Assembly (NCBI GenBank): GCA_907163375.1
Contig: CAJQUW010005319.1
Coordinates: 1 to 64,000 of the forward strand
DNA length: 64,000 nt
Direction of reading: 5' to 3'
From: Prostheceraeus crozeri
Taxonomy: Eukaryota > Platyhelminthes > Polycladida > Euryleptidae
The notes below the pieces were generated by a model that searched no databases, was not told where the DNA came from, and was given only the letters and a program-made list of their open reading frames with translations. Each line of letters begins with the position of its first letter. Position 1 is the first letter of the stretch. The position numbers were made by a program, and so were the translations under genes. Positions 46,001 through 56,834 of this stretch are shown here, piece after piece.

Positions 46001-46297
46001 AACCAGCACAAGCGAATATATTATATTATCAGGGTCATTTTATATTGTGTAAAGATGTTTCTATATTTACAAAAACTTCAGATAATGCTAATTTTTCCTG
46101 TCTCCAATGTATGACGAGCTTTAGAACTAAAGAAGAAATGAATAGACATTTGGAGAATTGTCAACAAAATGAAGCAGTCAGAAAGACATTTCCAAAAGAT
46201 GATTATTTAATATATAATAGACATTATTTGAAAAATAAAGTACCCTTTACTATTTATTGTGATTTCGAAGCATATAATGTTGATATGACACAAAATC

Positions 46298-46380
46298 GAA
46301 CCGAAGGTTCTAGGGCTTCGCTTGATTCTGAAAATGATAATTCTGAAAATGGTACGGGCCAAGCCCTAGAACCTTCGGTT
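46298..46380. repeat. Paired inverted hairpin units in polB (copy B)
   Basis: GAACC-GAA-GGTTC followed by TAGGGCTT (46298-46318), and the reverse complement of the same 20-odd bases at 46357-46379. Both are in phase, placed directly after the Exo I motif. Confidence 0.88.
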
Positions 46381-46721
46381 TATAAATATGAAAAAAGTGA
46401 AGCTGAGCAAAGTAAAGAAAAATATTTATTTGAACAAAAACCATTATGTTGGGGAATGTACATTCATTCAAATTATCCTGAATTATTTAAATCAGAATAT
46501 TATCGATACTATGGTGAAGATAGTTCAGAAATGTTTACAAAGAAAGTAGAAGAATTACAAGGTCGCTTTTCACAATTGCTTGAAACAAATATACCAGTGC
46601 TTCCATTAACGGATGAAGAAAAAATTAATTTTGTTAATGAAACAAATTGTTATTACTGTGGAAAAGAATTTACAAAAAAATATAAAAATGGCAAAGGTAG
46701 ATATCTTGATAAGCGAAGCGG

Positions 46722-46732
46722 CGGCTCTGCCG
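46722..46732. repeat. Hairpin CGGC-TCT-GCCG in polB (copy B)
   Basis: Preceded by AAGCGAAGCGG, similar to the loop of the hairpin at 16-74. It adds residues between the cysteine pair and the DHDH motif of the HNH-like insert. Confidence 0.75.
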
Positions 46733-47140
46733 ACAAAGTAAAAGATCATGATCATCTAAATGGATTATATAGAGGTGCAGCACATAATTCTTGTAATCTT
46801 AATGCTAATAAATTTAAATATAATTTTGTTCCTCTATATTTCTACAATGGTTCTAAATATGATTTCCATCTAGTAATGAAAGATTTATTTTCATCTGAAA
46901 AATTACAACAACAACAAATAAATGTACTATGTAAAACAGAAGAAGAATATTTTTCAATGCAATTAGGTTGTATTAGAATTTTAGATGCATTTAGATTTTT
47001 TACTCCTTATTCATTAGATGTTATGGGAAAAACTTTGAAATCTGAACAATGTAAAATACTAAATAAATATAATTTAAAACCTTTAAAAGGAATATTTCCG
47101 TATGAGTGTATGAGTACATAACTGGAGATAAAACCTGTGG

Positions 47141-47173
47141 TTCACAGTCGAAGACTGATTTTAATTCTGTGAA
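47141..47173. repeat. Nested hairpin in polB (copy B)
   Basis: CAGTC-GAA-GACTG (47145-47157) inside an outer TTCACAG/CTGTGAA stem. It sits just upstream of the EEKQLPPINKF stretch, the same site as the 16-74 hairpin in copy C. Confidence 0.8.
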
Positions 47174-48944
47174 TAAAATTATGGAAGAAAAACAACTTCC
47201 TCCAATAAATAAATTTAAATCAACATTAAAACAATCACAATTATCTGAAGAAGACTATGCAGAAGCTGAAAAAAATTGGAGAGAGTTAAATTGTAAAACA
47301 ATGTATGATTATACAATGAAATATCTTCAGATAGATGTATTAATCCTTGCTGATCTTTTTGAAAACTTTCGTGATATGTGTTTAGAATATTACGGAATAG
47401 ATCCATGTTATTGTTATTCTACACCAGGTTTAACATGGTTAGCAGGATTAAAACATACTGGTGTTAAACTTAAACATTATCAAGAGAATACATATGATAA
47501 ATTATTATTTTTTGAATCTGGAATTAGAGGTGGAGTTTCATCAGTTTTAGGTAATCGTTATGTACAGTGTTATAATAAAAAAGTAAATCCTGATGATTAT
47601 GGAATAATGAAACCTTTATCTCCAGAAAAAAGCGATCAGTTTATAAAATTGTTTAATCAATATATAGAAGGACTTATATCAAATGAAGATAGTCAAGCAG
47701 CAGTTAATGAAATCATGAGAGAAAACTATTTGTTATATTATGATTTTAATAGCTTATATTCTTCTTGCATGATACAAGAATTACCAACAGGTGAAATGTC
47801 ATGTGTAATATTCTTGATCATCAAAAAACAGATGATGGAAATTATAATTTTGGTTATATATATGAAGTTGATTTAGTATACCCTGATTATATAAAAGGCG
47901 CAACAAAATATTATCCTTTCTGCCCCGAAAACAAAATTCTCAATATAGAAGATTTTTCAGATTATCAAAAGTCTATAATTCCTAAGAAATACAGACCAAC
48001 AAAAAACTTATGTTAACACAAGGTAATAAAGGAAAGTATGTTGTTGAAGGAAGAATGCTAGATTGGTATTTAGAACATGGAATGATTCTCACTAAAATAC
48101 ATCGAAAACTAGAGTATAGAAAATCTAGGTGGTTAAAAAATTATATAGAGTTCAATATTGAAAAACGTAAAATAGCTAAAAGAAATAAAGATGATTTTGG
48201 AAACGTGTTCTTCAAATTAATGAATAATGCATTTTATGGTAAGACTTTAGAAAATGTGCGTAATAGACAAAATATTGAAATAGTTTATGATAAAGATAGG
48301 TTTCAAAATTTAACAAGGAAACCTACATATAAAAGAACTACTAGATTTAGTGATGAACTATGTGCTGTACACTTACGTCGAATTAGCGTAAAACATGATA
48401 AGTTTAATTTTATTGGATTCACTATATTAGAATTAGCTAAACTATTTATGTATAGATTTATATATGATTATTTAGCACCTGCTTATGGCAAAAACTATAA
48501 ATTACACTTTACAGATACCGATTCTGTTTTCTTAGAATTAACAATACCGTATAATTCTTCACTTGATGAAGTAATAGATAAAATAAAAGATATCATTCAT
48601 CCTTCTGATTTATGTAAAGTAAAAGATGAACTAGAAGGAAATGAAGATTTCATAACAGAAGCTATATTTTTAAAATCTAAATGTTATTGTTATAACACAA
48701 CTAATAATATTAAAACACATAAAACATTAAAAGGAATTTCAAAGGCATCAGTGGCTAATCAAATAACATTTCAAGATTATAAAAATGCATTATTTAATAA
48801 TGAAATAAAAACAGCATGTAATTATAGACTTAATTCAAAGAAACATAAAATGTATTTAAAAGAAGAACATAAATTAGCATTAGATCCATTTGATGATAAA
48901 AGAAAAATTTTACCTGATAGAATAACTACTTCACCTTTTTTAAA

Positions 48945-49060
48945 GTTTATTTATTATTATTTAAATCCGTCTAGAAAAAAATTTTATTATTTAAATCAGT
49001 CTAGAAAAAAATTTTTTATTCTTTAAATCAGTCTAGAATAAAAATTTTATTATTTATTAC
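48945..49060. repeat. Tandem repeat between polB and ATPase (copy B)
   Basis: Three imperfect units of TTAAATC(C/A)GTCTAGAAAAAAA separated by TTTTATTA. Replication slippage is likely; it lies where the convergent genes meet. Confidence 0.8.
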
Positions 49061-49079
49061 TCTGTATAAAAAATTTTTA

Positions 49080-49823
49080 TTACTCAGTAAACAAATCTTC
49101 TATAACTCTATCGTGAATTTTTTTATCAATATTAATTGCGATAAATCCATAATCTTTTGACCAAGCATTGTTACACGATTGTTTAAATTCATCTTTATTT
49201 CTTACACATAAATCTCTTAACAAATCACTTAAGTTTCTTGCATTTATTTCAAATAGTATAAATGTATTTGCATTCTTTCTAATAACACTTCCGTCTAATG
49301 AATACATACTTTGTGTTAAATAAAAAACACTACAGTTATTATGTCTAGCTCTTGTGAAATAATTTCTTTGAACTGACTGATTTCTGTCATTAACACAATC
49401 ATCAAAAATTACACAATGTTTCATTGTTTTATCTAGTTTACTAGGATCTTGCATATTACCACTATCATCTATTAATTGTATTTTTATATGCTTATTTTTA
49501 TTGGATTCAACTAATTGTTTATTTTTTGCTGCTTCTTCACACCACAAATTTATTTCTTCTTCATATTCAGATTTTTCGTATTCTTCGAATAGAGAAGCAA
49601 TTGCTGTTTTTGTAAGATTATTTTCAAATCCATATTTTAAAAATTGATAGACGGGTTGTTCTGCTGTTGTTGTATAAATTATAAGATTGTTATAATCCAA
49701 AAAATTTGGAGTCGTTAAAATTTTAAATAATAGATATGTTTTTCCACATCCTGATCTTCCACAAATAACTGACAAAACTTTATTAGATAAATTTGGATGA
49801 TGATTAAATTTAATTTTTTTCAC
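49080..49823 (-). pseudogene. Packaging ATPase, start disrupted (copy B)
   Basis: Same A32/FtsK-type ATPase as 3759-4547, with Walker A GRSGCGKT and Walker B HCVIFDDCV intact. The first 18 codons are missing: the nearby ATG (49827-49825) is out of frame and the frame opens only at a GTG at 49823. Orientation relative to polB is opposite to copy C. Confidence 0.88.
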
Positions 49824-49945
49824 TCATTTTTTAATAAAAAAATTTAATTTCTAATTTTTTAATTTTTTGTTTCTAAAGAAGAATAATAATAAGAAGAAGA
49901 AAATTAAACTTCTCTAGCTTCGCGTGGGAGTTTATACCTCTCGAA

Positions 49946-49964
49946 CGGGAGTTTATACCTCCCG
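49946..49964. repeat. Hairpin overlapping the penton stop codon (copy B)
   Basis: CGGGAG...CTCCCG with the TAA (49953-49955) in the loop. A second half-unit, GTGGGAGTTTATACCTC, lies beside it (49925-49940). Confidence 0.85.
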
Positions 49965-50741
49965 AACCAAAAGATCTATCATAATCTCTTCACCTCCAAA
50001 ATTTATTTCTTGTCCTTTCTCATCAGTGATTCTCATGTTAATGTTGTTAATAGTTTTTCTTGTAATAGGGAAATATATTAATGTTTGTGGAATTACATTT
50101 AATCTATAACCAATGGGTACAGTAAAAGGTGGAAAACTGAATATTATATTTGACAATTTACCATTTATATATCCTCCTTCAATAATGTCACAATGTACAA
50201 CAATTGAATTTATTTCAGTTATTTTTGGAATCTTCTCACCTAAATGATAACCTTGACTATAGGTTTGTTTATTAAATCCTAATAGCTTTGACAATGATCT
50301 ATCATGATTAAAATCAACTTGATGATTTTCGTCTAAAGTAAGAGAAAATTTATTAACTGTCGGTTCAACTGCAAAATGTAATTGTTTCTTATCTTTAAAT
50401 GTCATACCTAAATGTCTCTTAATTTCATTTGATATTGATTCAACTTCGTAAGAACCAGGAAGAAAAGTTAGTATTTTCCATGTTTTTCCTTTATCAGTAG
50501 AATATCTAAATTGATCATTCACATCTTTGATAACGTTTTGAATAGTGTTAAATGTGGAGAAACTAGTCAACGCAATTTGATAATTTTTATTTTGTTCCAG
50601 ATGTAGAATGGGATCTAAATTACAAGTGTGCGATGAAGTAGTTGTTATAATTTTTAACGTCGTACTAAATTTTGATGAACCCAAATTCTCTGTTAAATTT
50701 TCTAAATGATTATTAATTTTGTCAAAATCCGCTGAACAAAT
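49953..50741 (-). pseudogene. Penton-like minor capsid protein, start codon lost (copy B)
   Basis: The frame is open throughout and homologous to 2793-3580, including TFLPGSYEVE, VVHCDIIEGGY and the C-terminal INFGGEEIMIDLL. The codon at the start position (50739-50741) is ATT where copy C has ATG, so translation initiation is doubtful. Confidence 0.85.
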
Positions 50742-50806
50742 TTTTTAGTTAAAATTTTGAATAAATATTTTTTTATAAAAAAATTAAAAACAACAACATA
50801 TTTCAG

Positions 50807-51652
50807 CTACGGGCGAAGCCCTGGAAGACATCTACGATGTCCCGTTATACTTTTATAATCCTCTTCATTCAGAATCTTCTTTTCTAACAGTCTTTTCAAT
50901 ATAGCATGAATTTCATTGAAACTAGAATTATGTCCTTCTTTTATTGCAGATATTAAAATATTTAATCTATTTAGTAATTCTTGTGGATCATCTGGTAAAA
51001 ATACAGTTGTTTCAGTTTTCTGTTTTTCAGATAAACCTTTTCCTACTTTAACTCCCGTTGATAATAAATTTTCTAATTGTTTATAACGTCTAAGAGTTTT
51101 TACTACACCAACTCTATCTAACATAGCTTTATATTTTATGAGATCTTCTACAGCATAATTATTTAAATCTGCTCCTCTTAAAAGATCAACAAAATTTCTA
51201 TCTAAATTAAAAGGATATTTATCTGGTGAAAAAATTAAACCTCGAAAAGGTTGTGGAAATATTTCTTTTTGTCCGAGATAAAATCTAGGTATTGTTTTTC
51301 CATCTATAAATGAAATAGAATGTTCAAATTGCATAGATTTTGGTAATTTCTTATTAATGTTTGATTCTAGTAATCCATAGTCATCTAATATAGTTTTGTG
51401 CTCTGGATCTGTTATATCAATTTGTTTATCATTATTTGCAAGTTCTTTTTCAAGAGTTTTAAATGGTTTCATAGTTTTTTCAAAATCAGTTTTTACTTGC
51501 TCGGTTTGCTGCATTTTTTCAAACATATCAGATTGAATACCAGCTTTTATCATTCTATGTTGAAGATGATTTTCTTTCATAATATTTCTTTGTTTTATTA
51601 ACTCTTCTAATTGTTTTATTCTTTTAAAATTATCAGCTTTAATTTTATCCAT
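50807..51652 (-). CDS. Conserved Polinton protein of unknown function (copy B)
   Basis: Homologue of 1916-2752, about 281 aa from the ATG at 51652 (preceded by TTTTTAAA); the open frame extends further upstream to 51718. The core FPQPFRGLIFSPDK and NFVDLLRGADL is conserved. A double hairpin inserted at the 3' end changes the last dozen residues and supplies the stop. Confidence 0.85.
   Translation of the reverse strand: MDKIKADNFKRIKQLEELIKQRNIMKENHLQHRMIKAGIQSDMFEKMQQTEQVKTDFEKTMKPFKTLEKELANNDKQIDITDPEHKTILDDYGLLESNINKKLPKSMQFEHSISFIDGKTIPRFYLGQKEIFPQPFRGLIFSPDKYPFNLDRNFVDLLRGADLNNYAVEDLIKYKAMLDRVGVVKTLRRYKQLENLLSTGVKVGKGLSEKQKTETTVFLPDDPQELLNRLNILISAIKEGHNSSFNEIHAILKRLLEKKILNEEDYKSITGHRRCLPGLRP
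50811..50841. repeat. Double hairpin at the 3' end of the conserved gene (copy B)
   Basis: GGGC-GAA-GCCC and GACATC-TAC-GATGTC. Copy C lacks it between AAAAGT and GTAGCTG (about 2730), so it is an insertion. It is the reverse complement of 44717-44747 apart from single changes. Confidence 0.92.
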
Positions 51653-51758
51653 TTTTAAAATATAATATTTGAATTTTGTGGTAACATTGGAATACAGCAA
51701 AAACATTTTACTGAACAAATTATTTTTTTATTGCTTTGTTGTCTGTCATCTTTTCGCT

Positions 51759-52453
51759 TTAAGTTTTGTTTAATAAAGTTTTGCTTAAATTTTCGCTTAA
51801 AGTTTTTAGCTCTTCTAAAAAAATTTTGTCATTTTCTTCATTAGAAATTTTACTATCACTCGAAATTTTGCCATCCTGTTTATTCTTATCATCAACTTTT
51901 TCTGACTGCAATTGAAATGATATTTGATTTACTTCATTAGCTATTTGATCAAATTTTTCAATCTCATCTAACGTAATAACATTATCATCACATACTCTTT
52001 GAAAGTAGTAATGTAGTTTATCATAGACTTCTTTAATATGTAAATGCTTAGTTTTTAATGATTTTCGTTTCTTAGTTATTAAGATTTATCTAACATTGTA
52101 ACAAGTGAAGTTGCAAAAACACCAGTACCTGTAAAAGCTGTAGCAACTACTGGAATTACTAAAACACCTGAAGATATGACAATTGTTAAAGCACCTAAAC
52201 TTATTGTTAAGAATATGCCAATTCCTTGTGTTACATTCTTAACTTTAGTCCATCTCTTTCTTAATTTTTTATAATGCTCTAATCTTAATAATAATTGAGA
52301 TTCCTTGTCTTTCATATACCTAACTCTATCTTTGTGTTTTTCTTTGTTCATTTTTTCAATGTTAATCTTTTCAATGTCCATTAAAGTAGAACTACGTTCA
52401 TATCATAACGAAGGATATATTTTTGCGGTTTCTTCCACTTTTGTTTCTTCCAT
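51759..52453 (-). pseudogene. Two-helix membrane protein (copy B), disrupted
   Basis: Same protein as 4735-5419. The ATG at 52453 follows TTCAAAA. A TGA interrupts codon 17 and one base is missing near 52080; after it the C-terminal tail is readable to 51759 and is not frameshifted as in copy C. The N-terminal part lies in the terminal repeat. Confidence 0.75.
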
Positions 52454-53052
52454 TTTTGAAGAAATATTTTTAGTCACATAATTTTAGTTATCTCATATTT
52501 TAAAAACCTGAAAATGGATTTAAAAGACATTTTTAAAATTACCATTTTTTTGATGTTGTGGCTTGGAACGGTCATGATTTTAAGGGGGGTGAAAATTTTA
52601 ATTCTCAAATTTTGAGATTCTTAACTTTTATGATTTTCGGTGTCTTTGAACGGTCATGATTTAAGAGAGAGAAAAAATAATCTTAATCTCAAATTTGAGA
52701 TTCTTAACTTTTATGATTTTCGGTGTCCTTGAACGGTCATGATTTGAGCAATGAAAAATGTCATAATCACACACTTGAGATTTTGAAAAAATTGAAAAAT
52801 TGGGTATTTTTAAAAACGCCTAAATTTATGAATTTAGGTCTCCATAACCTGAAAAAGGGTTCAAATTCATGAATTTATGTCGTTTTTAAAAATACCATTT
52901 TTTCAAAAAATGGTACTTTTTAAATGGTCTAAATTCATGTATTTAGGTCTTAAAAACCTGAAAAAGGGTTCAAATTCATGAATTTATGTCGTTTTTAAAG
53001 ATACTATTTTTTGAATTTTATGGAGTCCTGGAGCGGTCTTTTACCCATTACT
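52310..53052. repeat. Right terminal inverted repeat of copy B
   Basis: Reverse complement of 35165-35880; the final bases are ...TTACCCATTACT. It has about 27 extra bases within the membrane protein coding part. Confidence 0.92.
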
Positions 53053-53058
53053 CATCTC
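53053..53058. repeat. Right target-site duplication of Polinton B (CATCTC)
   Basis: Partner of 35159-35164; the family 2 core gene resumes at GTATACCTCC after it. Confidence 0.97.
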
Positions 53059-53101
53059 GTATACCTCCTACCAAACGCAGACGACGTGGACTGTTTTAGA
53101 T

Positions 53102-54365
53102 ATGGAATGTAAAACCTCATCCCTTTGCTTATTTGATAGAACACCTATACAGACGGATATCATTAGAAATTATGTATCCATTCGTTATCCACAGACAAGT
53201 ATTGATTCCGGTAGTGTCATTGAGTTTTTAATACCAGGAAATGATGCTGAGTACATCGATGTAAATGACATCAATCTACATGTTAAGTTTAAGATAGTAA
53301 ATAAGGACGGCACCAACCTTGATGATAAGGACAAAGTAGCCGTGAATAACTTGGCAATAGCAACGCTCTTCAAGGATGTATCATTGACCATTGGTGAAAC
53401 TCGGGTTGAAGGTGGTCAACATAGTTATCCCTATCTCGGTTATTTTTCAACAGTCATGCAGTTCCAGCCACAAGCACAAGAGAGGTTGGTGTAAAGATGA
53501 AGCTGGTAAATTTGATAGTGACAAAAACAAGGGATTTGTCACTCGTGAAAAGTGGACTGCAGAAAGTAGGGTGTGTGAATTATATGGTCCCCTATACTTG
53601 GACTTTTTCCGTCAATCACGTTTCTTAATGTCAAAAGTAGACATGCGAGTTCATCTCTTGCCGAACGATCCTAAATTTGTATTGAATACTTATGGAGCGA
53701 AGACTGAATTTAAGATTGTGTTTGAAAGTGTTAGACTTTATGTTCGACGAATGACAGTGAATCCTTCGGTGATTAATGGTCACGAGATGGGTTTGAAGAA
53801 GTATGATGTTCTTTATGATGTAAATCATACTGAAATCCATAGTTTCACCATTCCTCGTGCGCAAAAGAGCTTTGTTAAAGATAGTTTGTTTCCTATACAA
53901 TCACCAAAAATGATCATTGTCGGATTGATTGCAAATGATGCATACAATGGTAATATATCGAAGAATCCCCTCAACTTTGAACACTTTGGTTTAAATCAAA
54001 TCGGATTGTATCGTGATACTGATTGTATTCCTGGTACTCCTTTTTGTTCAGACTTCGCTAATGGACATTATTCTCGCTCATATCAAAATACTATGGAGAC
54101 ATTTAAATACTGGAATACTGATGACACCAATGGTTTGACCTATGATGAATTTGCTGAAGGTTATACACTTTATGCATTTGATTTGACAGCAAACAATGAA
54201 GCGGGTGCTTCTTATCGTCCGGGCACTGCCACGAAGGGTCTTGAACTAGAATTCTTCTTTGAAAAATATTTGACGAAAACAGTCAATGTACTCATCTATG
54301 GTGTGTTCGATTCCACCATTCGAATTAACAGGCTACGCGACGTTTCCGCTTCTTATACAAGTTAA
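53102..54365 (+). pseudogene. Family 2 major capsid protein, F54H12.2 type (second copy)
   Basis: As at 14282-15544. The first frame is open to 53494, ending in QPQAQERLV, and the second from about 53391 to 54365. The frame change near 53485 is shared with the first copy, so the capsid gene was already broken before the segment was duplicated. The deletion seen at 14533 is absent here. Confidence 0.88.
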
Positions 54366-54841
54366 TGAGTTGGTTATCTGATGCAGAGCTAGAGAGAGTC
54401 GTTCAAGAACATGGTGATGAACGCACTGTTGCAGCATTTTGTGGGGTGTTTTCCATTAATAATATGCCCACAGTTTTACCAACACCACCCTCATTCATTA
54501 TCATGAATACTGATACAGCACACTTACCCGGCAAACACTGGAAAGTTTTATTTATTGATAAAAACTACATGTATTGTGGTGAAATATTTGATTCATTGGC
54601 CTTACCAAACTGTGATTATGTCACACGTTTCATGAACCGTCATTCACGAAAATGGATTTGCAATGCTTTGGCCTATCAACATCCCTTGTCTTCAACATGT
54701 GGAGCCTATGCTCTCTACTTTGTAATGCAACGACTACATTATGACTCTTTACATGACATTTGCAAACATTTTTCACATGATACTCTTGTCAATGAAAAGC
54801 GCATTCGTAACTTTATAAAAGCCTTCAATAAATATGTATGA
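54365..54841 (+). CDS. Family 2 adenain-like cysteine protease (second copy)
   Basis: Intact 158 aa with His (GKHWKV), acidic (EIFDSLALP), Gln (AYQHPLSS) and Cys (TCGAYALY) residues in place. It overlaps the capsid stop as in the first copy. Survival of the frame in both copies may simply reflect recent duplication. Confidence 0.9.
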   Translation: MSWLSDAELERVVQEHGDERTVAAFCGVFSINNMPTVLPTPPSFIIMNTDTAHLPGKHWKVLFIDKNYMYCGEIFDSLALPNCDYVTRFMNRHSRKWICNALAYQHPLSSTCGAYALYFVMQRLHYDSLHDICKHFSHDTLVNEKRIRNFIKAFNKYV

Positions 54842-54948
54842 TTAAAATTTGTTTTCTTTATTATACTTCAATGGAAAAGTAGATGATGTGATTGAATAGG
54901 TTGTATTTAGTCATCAAACATGAATAGGTAGAGATAAGAAGACATTGT

Positions 54949-55281
54949 TCACTTGTCACATTCATGCTTATGAGTGTTGGTTTGTTGAAGGTAAGTCATT
55001 ATGCGAGGATGCATACGTTCTCTATACTTGTTCCAACTTGAGGATGTAAAATGTATCACACCATATTGATCATGAAGAGCAATGAAATCTCGTCGAATAA
55101 TGAATATACGTCCGCGTAGAGGGATATTGTACATTGGATGATGCATGATATGTAGAGCATCGTGGAGGTTATCCATTTGAAAAGGTGATAAACTTATTTT
55201 AACTTGTCGATGAGTATCGTAAAAGGTAATGCATCGAGCCTTCCATGTAACGTGACACTGAGAAGAGAGCTTGGCAATCAT
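54949..55281 (-). CDS. Family 2 conserved 110-aa protein (second copy)
   Basis: Homologue of 16128-16460 with three substitutions seen by eye. Unknown function. Confidence 0.6.
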   Translation of the reverse strand: MIAKLSSQCHVTWKARCITFYDTHRQVKISLSPFQMDNLHDALHIMHHPMYNIPLRGRIFIIRRDFIALHDQYGVIHFTSSSWNKYRERMHPRIMTYLQQTNTHKHECDK

Positions 55282-55403
55282 GGTTAGTTTTTGTCATAGT
55301 AAAACTTTTGCTTAGTCTTCTCGTTTAAGCAAAGCATTCATAAGAAATGGACGAAGTCATGTTAAGATTGATCATCATATTATCATTTGCAATAGTGACA
55401 TTA

Positions 55404-55556
55404 GATCAATTGAATTCATTTATTAGTATTAATTGAAAAGTGATTGTTGCTGTGGATACAGGAAATATCAATCTGTTTTCACAAGACATCTGCAATTCAC
55501 ATCAATCAGATGAAATAGCTTTCAATACAGCATTCATCATTCACTGACTAAGTTCA
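55404..55556. repeat. Dispersed repeat R1, copy 5
   Basis: Equivalent of 16583-16735. Confidence 0.8.
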
Positions 55557-55940
55557 CTGACAAACTCCGCAGTTAAAAGTAGGCGACTGTAAATAAAAGC
55601 AGCGGCGTTTATTAGAGGAAATGCGGCATTGAAATATTAAAATCTCAAGTATTACTTCTCTGCATGCTGACATTGTTTTGACATTGCATGCTAACGGTTT
55701 TTATGGCGTCTATTTCTTTTTATATTCTTTTTTCTTAATTCTTGTTCTTTTCCAATTAAATTTATTTCTTTTCTCAACTCTTCAATTTTTTCCTTATTTA
55801 TATAAATTATGTTCTCAAGCAAATTGATGGGATTTATATATCTTTGAAAAGTTTCTGTATTGGGATTAATCTTATTTAAGATATTTAGTTCTATATTAAG
55901 GATTTTATTTTATAATTTTCATTTGATTCGGTTAATTTTT

Positions 55941-56129
55941 CTATTTGATTTGTTCTAATTCTTTTAATAACACTTGGTCTTTTTTATATTCCTTTTTATA
56001 TTCTTTTATACAATATTCACATTTTCGTCGTCTTCCAAAAGAACTTGAATATATTTGTCTAACATAAAAATCATCGTTAGATCTCATTTCTTTACAAAGG
56101 TAACATTTAAATTCAGTTTCAATGTTCAT
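55941..56129 (-). CDS. Small zinc-ribbon protein
   Basis: 62 aa with two CxxC pairs (CYLC at residues 9-12 and CEYC about 38-41) and a lysine/tyrosine-rich tail (KEYKKEYKK). This pattern is common in small HNH-associated zinc-ribbon proteins of phages and large DNA viruses. It may be a transcription or nuclease accessory; role unknown. The first-copy counterpart is decayed (17030-17157). Confidence 0.65.
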   Translation of the reverse strand: MNIETEFKCYLCKEMRSNDDFYVRQIYSSSFGRRRKCEYCIKEYKKEYKKDQVLLKELEQIK

Positions 56130-56318
56130 TTTAGAAGAATTAATTTTAATTGTAATTTGGTTGTAATTTTAGTTTTTTATTATTATTTAATGATGAATTG
56201 TAGTATGACTGTTTTACATTAAGAGATCTATCAACGTCAATTTATTTCGCGGAAGCGAAATGGATTGTGTTCCACATTTTTTCGAGCACAACGAGCGAAT
56301 TCATAAGCGAGATGCGTG

Positions 56319-56834
56319 AGTAATGGGCAAAAGACCGTTCCAGGACACCATAAAATTCAAAAAAATAGTATCTTTAAAAACGACATAAATTCATGAATTT
56401 GAACCCTTTTTCAGGTTATGAAGACCTAAATTCACAAATTTAGGCGTTTTTAAAAATACCCAATTTTTCAAATTTTTCAAAATCTCAAATTTGTGATTAT
56501 GACATTTTACTCCCAAAATCATGACCGTTCCAGGTCATGTAAAACCGGACACCGAAAATCATAAAAGTTGAGAATTTCAAATTTGTGATTATGATCATTT
56601 TCTTGCTCAAATCATGACCGTTCCAGGTCATGTAAAACCGGACACCGAAAAATCATAAAAGTTGAAAATCTCAAATTTGTGAATTACAATTTTTACCTTG
56701 AAAATCATGACCGTTCCAGGTCATGTAAAACCGGACACCGAAAATCATAAAAGTTGAGAATTTCAAATTCATGAATTTTATCCATCTTTTAGGTTTTTAA
56801 AATATAACATGTGACTAATAATATTTCTTTAAAA
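56319..56834. repeat. Left terminal inverted repeat of copy D
   Basis: GACCGTTCCAGG occurs at 56333, 56525, 56626 and 56709, the inner three as GACCGTTCCAGGTCATG followed by AAAACCGGACACCG. These look like iterated binding sites. Confidence 0.85.

Larger units (their letters stand above)
44358..49026 (+). pseudogene. polB: Protein-primed DNA polymerase B, heavily disrupted (copy B)
   Basis: Near complete polymerase. N-terminal C2H2-like motif (SYQSHLNSKLHL), then the conserved NEDDYCFLWSIIAHLHP (45125), an N/Q-rich coiled coil (45590-46000), a zinc finger CLQCMTSF...H...C (46100), Exo I FTIYCDFEAYN (46245), an HNH/endonuclease VII-type Cys-His insert (CYYCGKEF, DHDHLNG, 46650-46800), Exo II FYNGSKYDFHL, motif A YYDFNSLYSS (47740), motif B MNNAFYGKT and motif C FTDTDS (48509). 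Breaks: stop at 44379, frame change 45012-45100, stop at 45859, changes near 47106, 47810 and 48005. The natural stop is lost, extending the frame to 49026. At least four hairpins lie inside. Confidence 0.93.
35165..53052. mobile_element. Family 1 Polinton/adintovirus copy B, complete
   Basis: A 17,888-bp element with terminal inverted repeats starting AGTAATGGGTAAAAGACCG and a 6-bp target duplication. From left: TIR, PPxY protein, protease (+), PLA2-integrase (-), small hydrophobic protein (-), major capsid (-), second hydrophobic protein (-), fibre-like (-), clamp-like (+), DNA polymerase B (+), ATPase (-), penton (-), conserved protein (-), membrane protein (-), TIR. Most genes carry stops or shifts; the PLA2-integrase, the 161-aa hydrophobic protein, the clamp-like ORF and the 281-aa conserved protein are open. 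It is therefore an inactive but structurally complete provirus or transposon. Confidence 0.96.
25669..56318. repeat. Segmental duplication, second copy with insertions
   Basis: Aligns with 5875-17400 after removal of the piggyBac element (31548-34113) and Polinton B (35165-53052). Other differences are one exon unit instead of two and a 15-bp insertion near 26885. Confidence 0.85.

Noticed and set aside
45542..46009. 155-aa minus-strand hydrophobic ORF
   Set aside because: It is the antisense of the polymerase coiled-coil region; the hydrophobicity is an artefact of reversing N/Q/K-rich codons.
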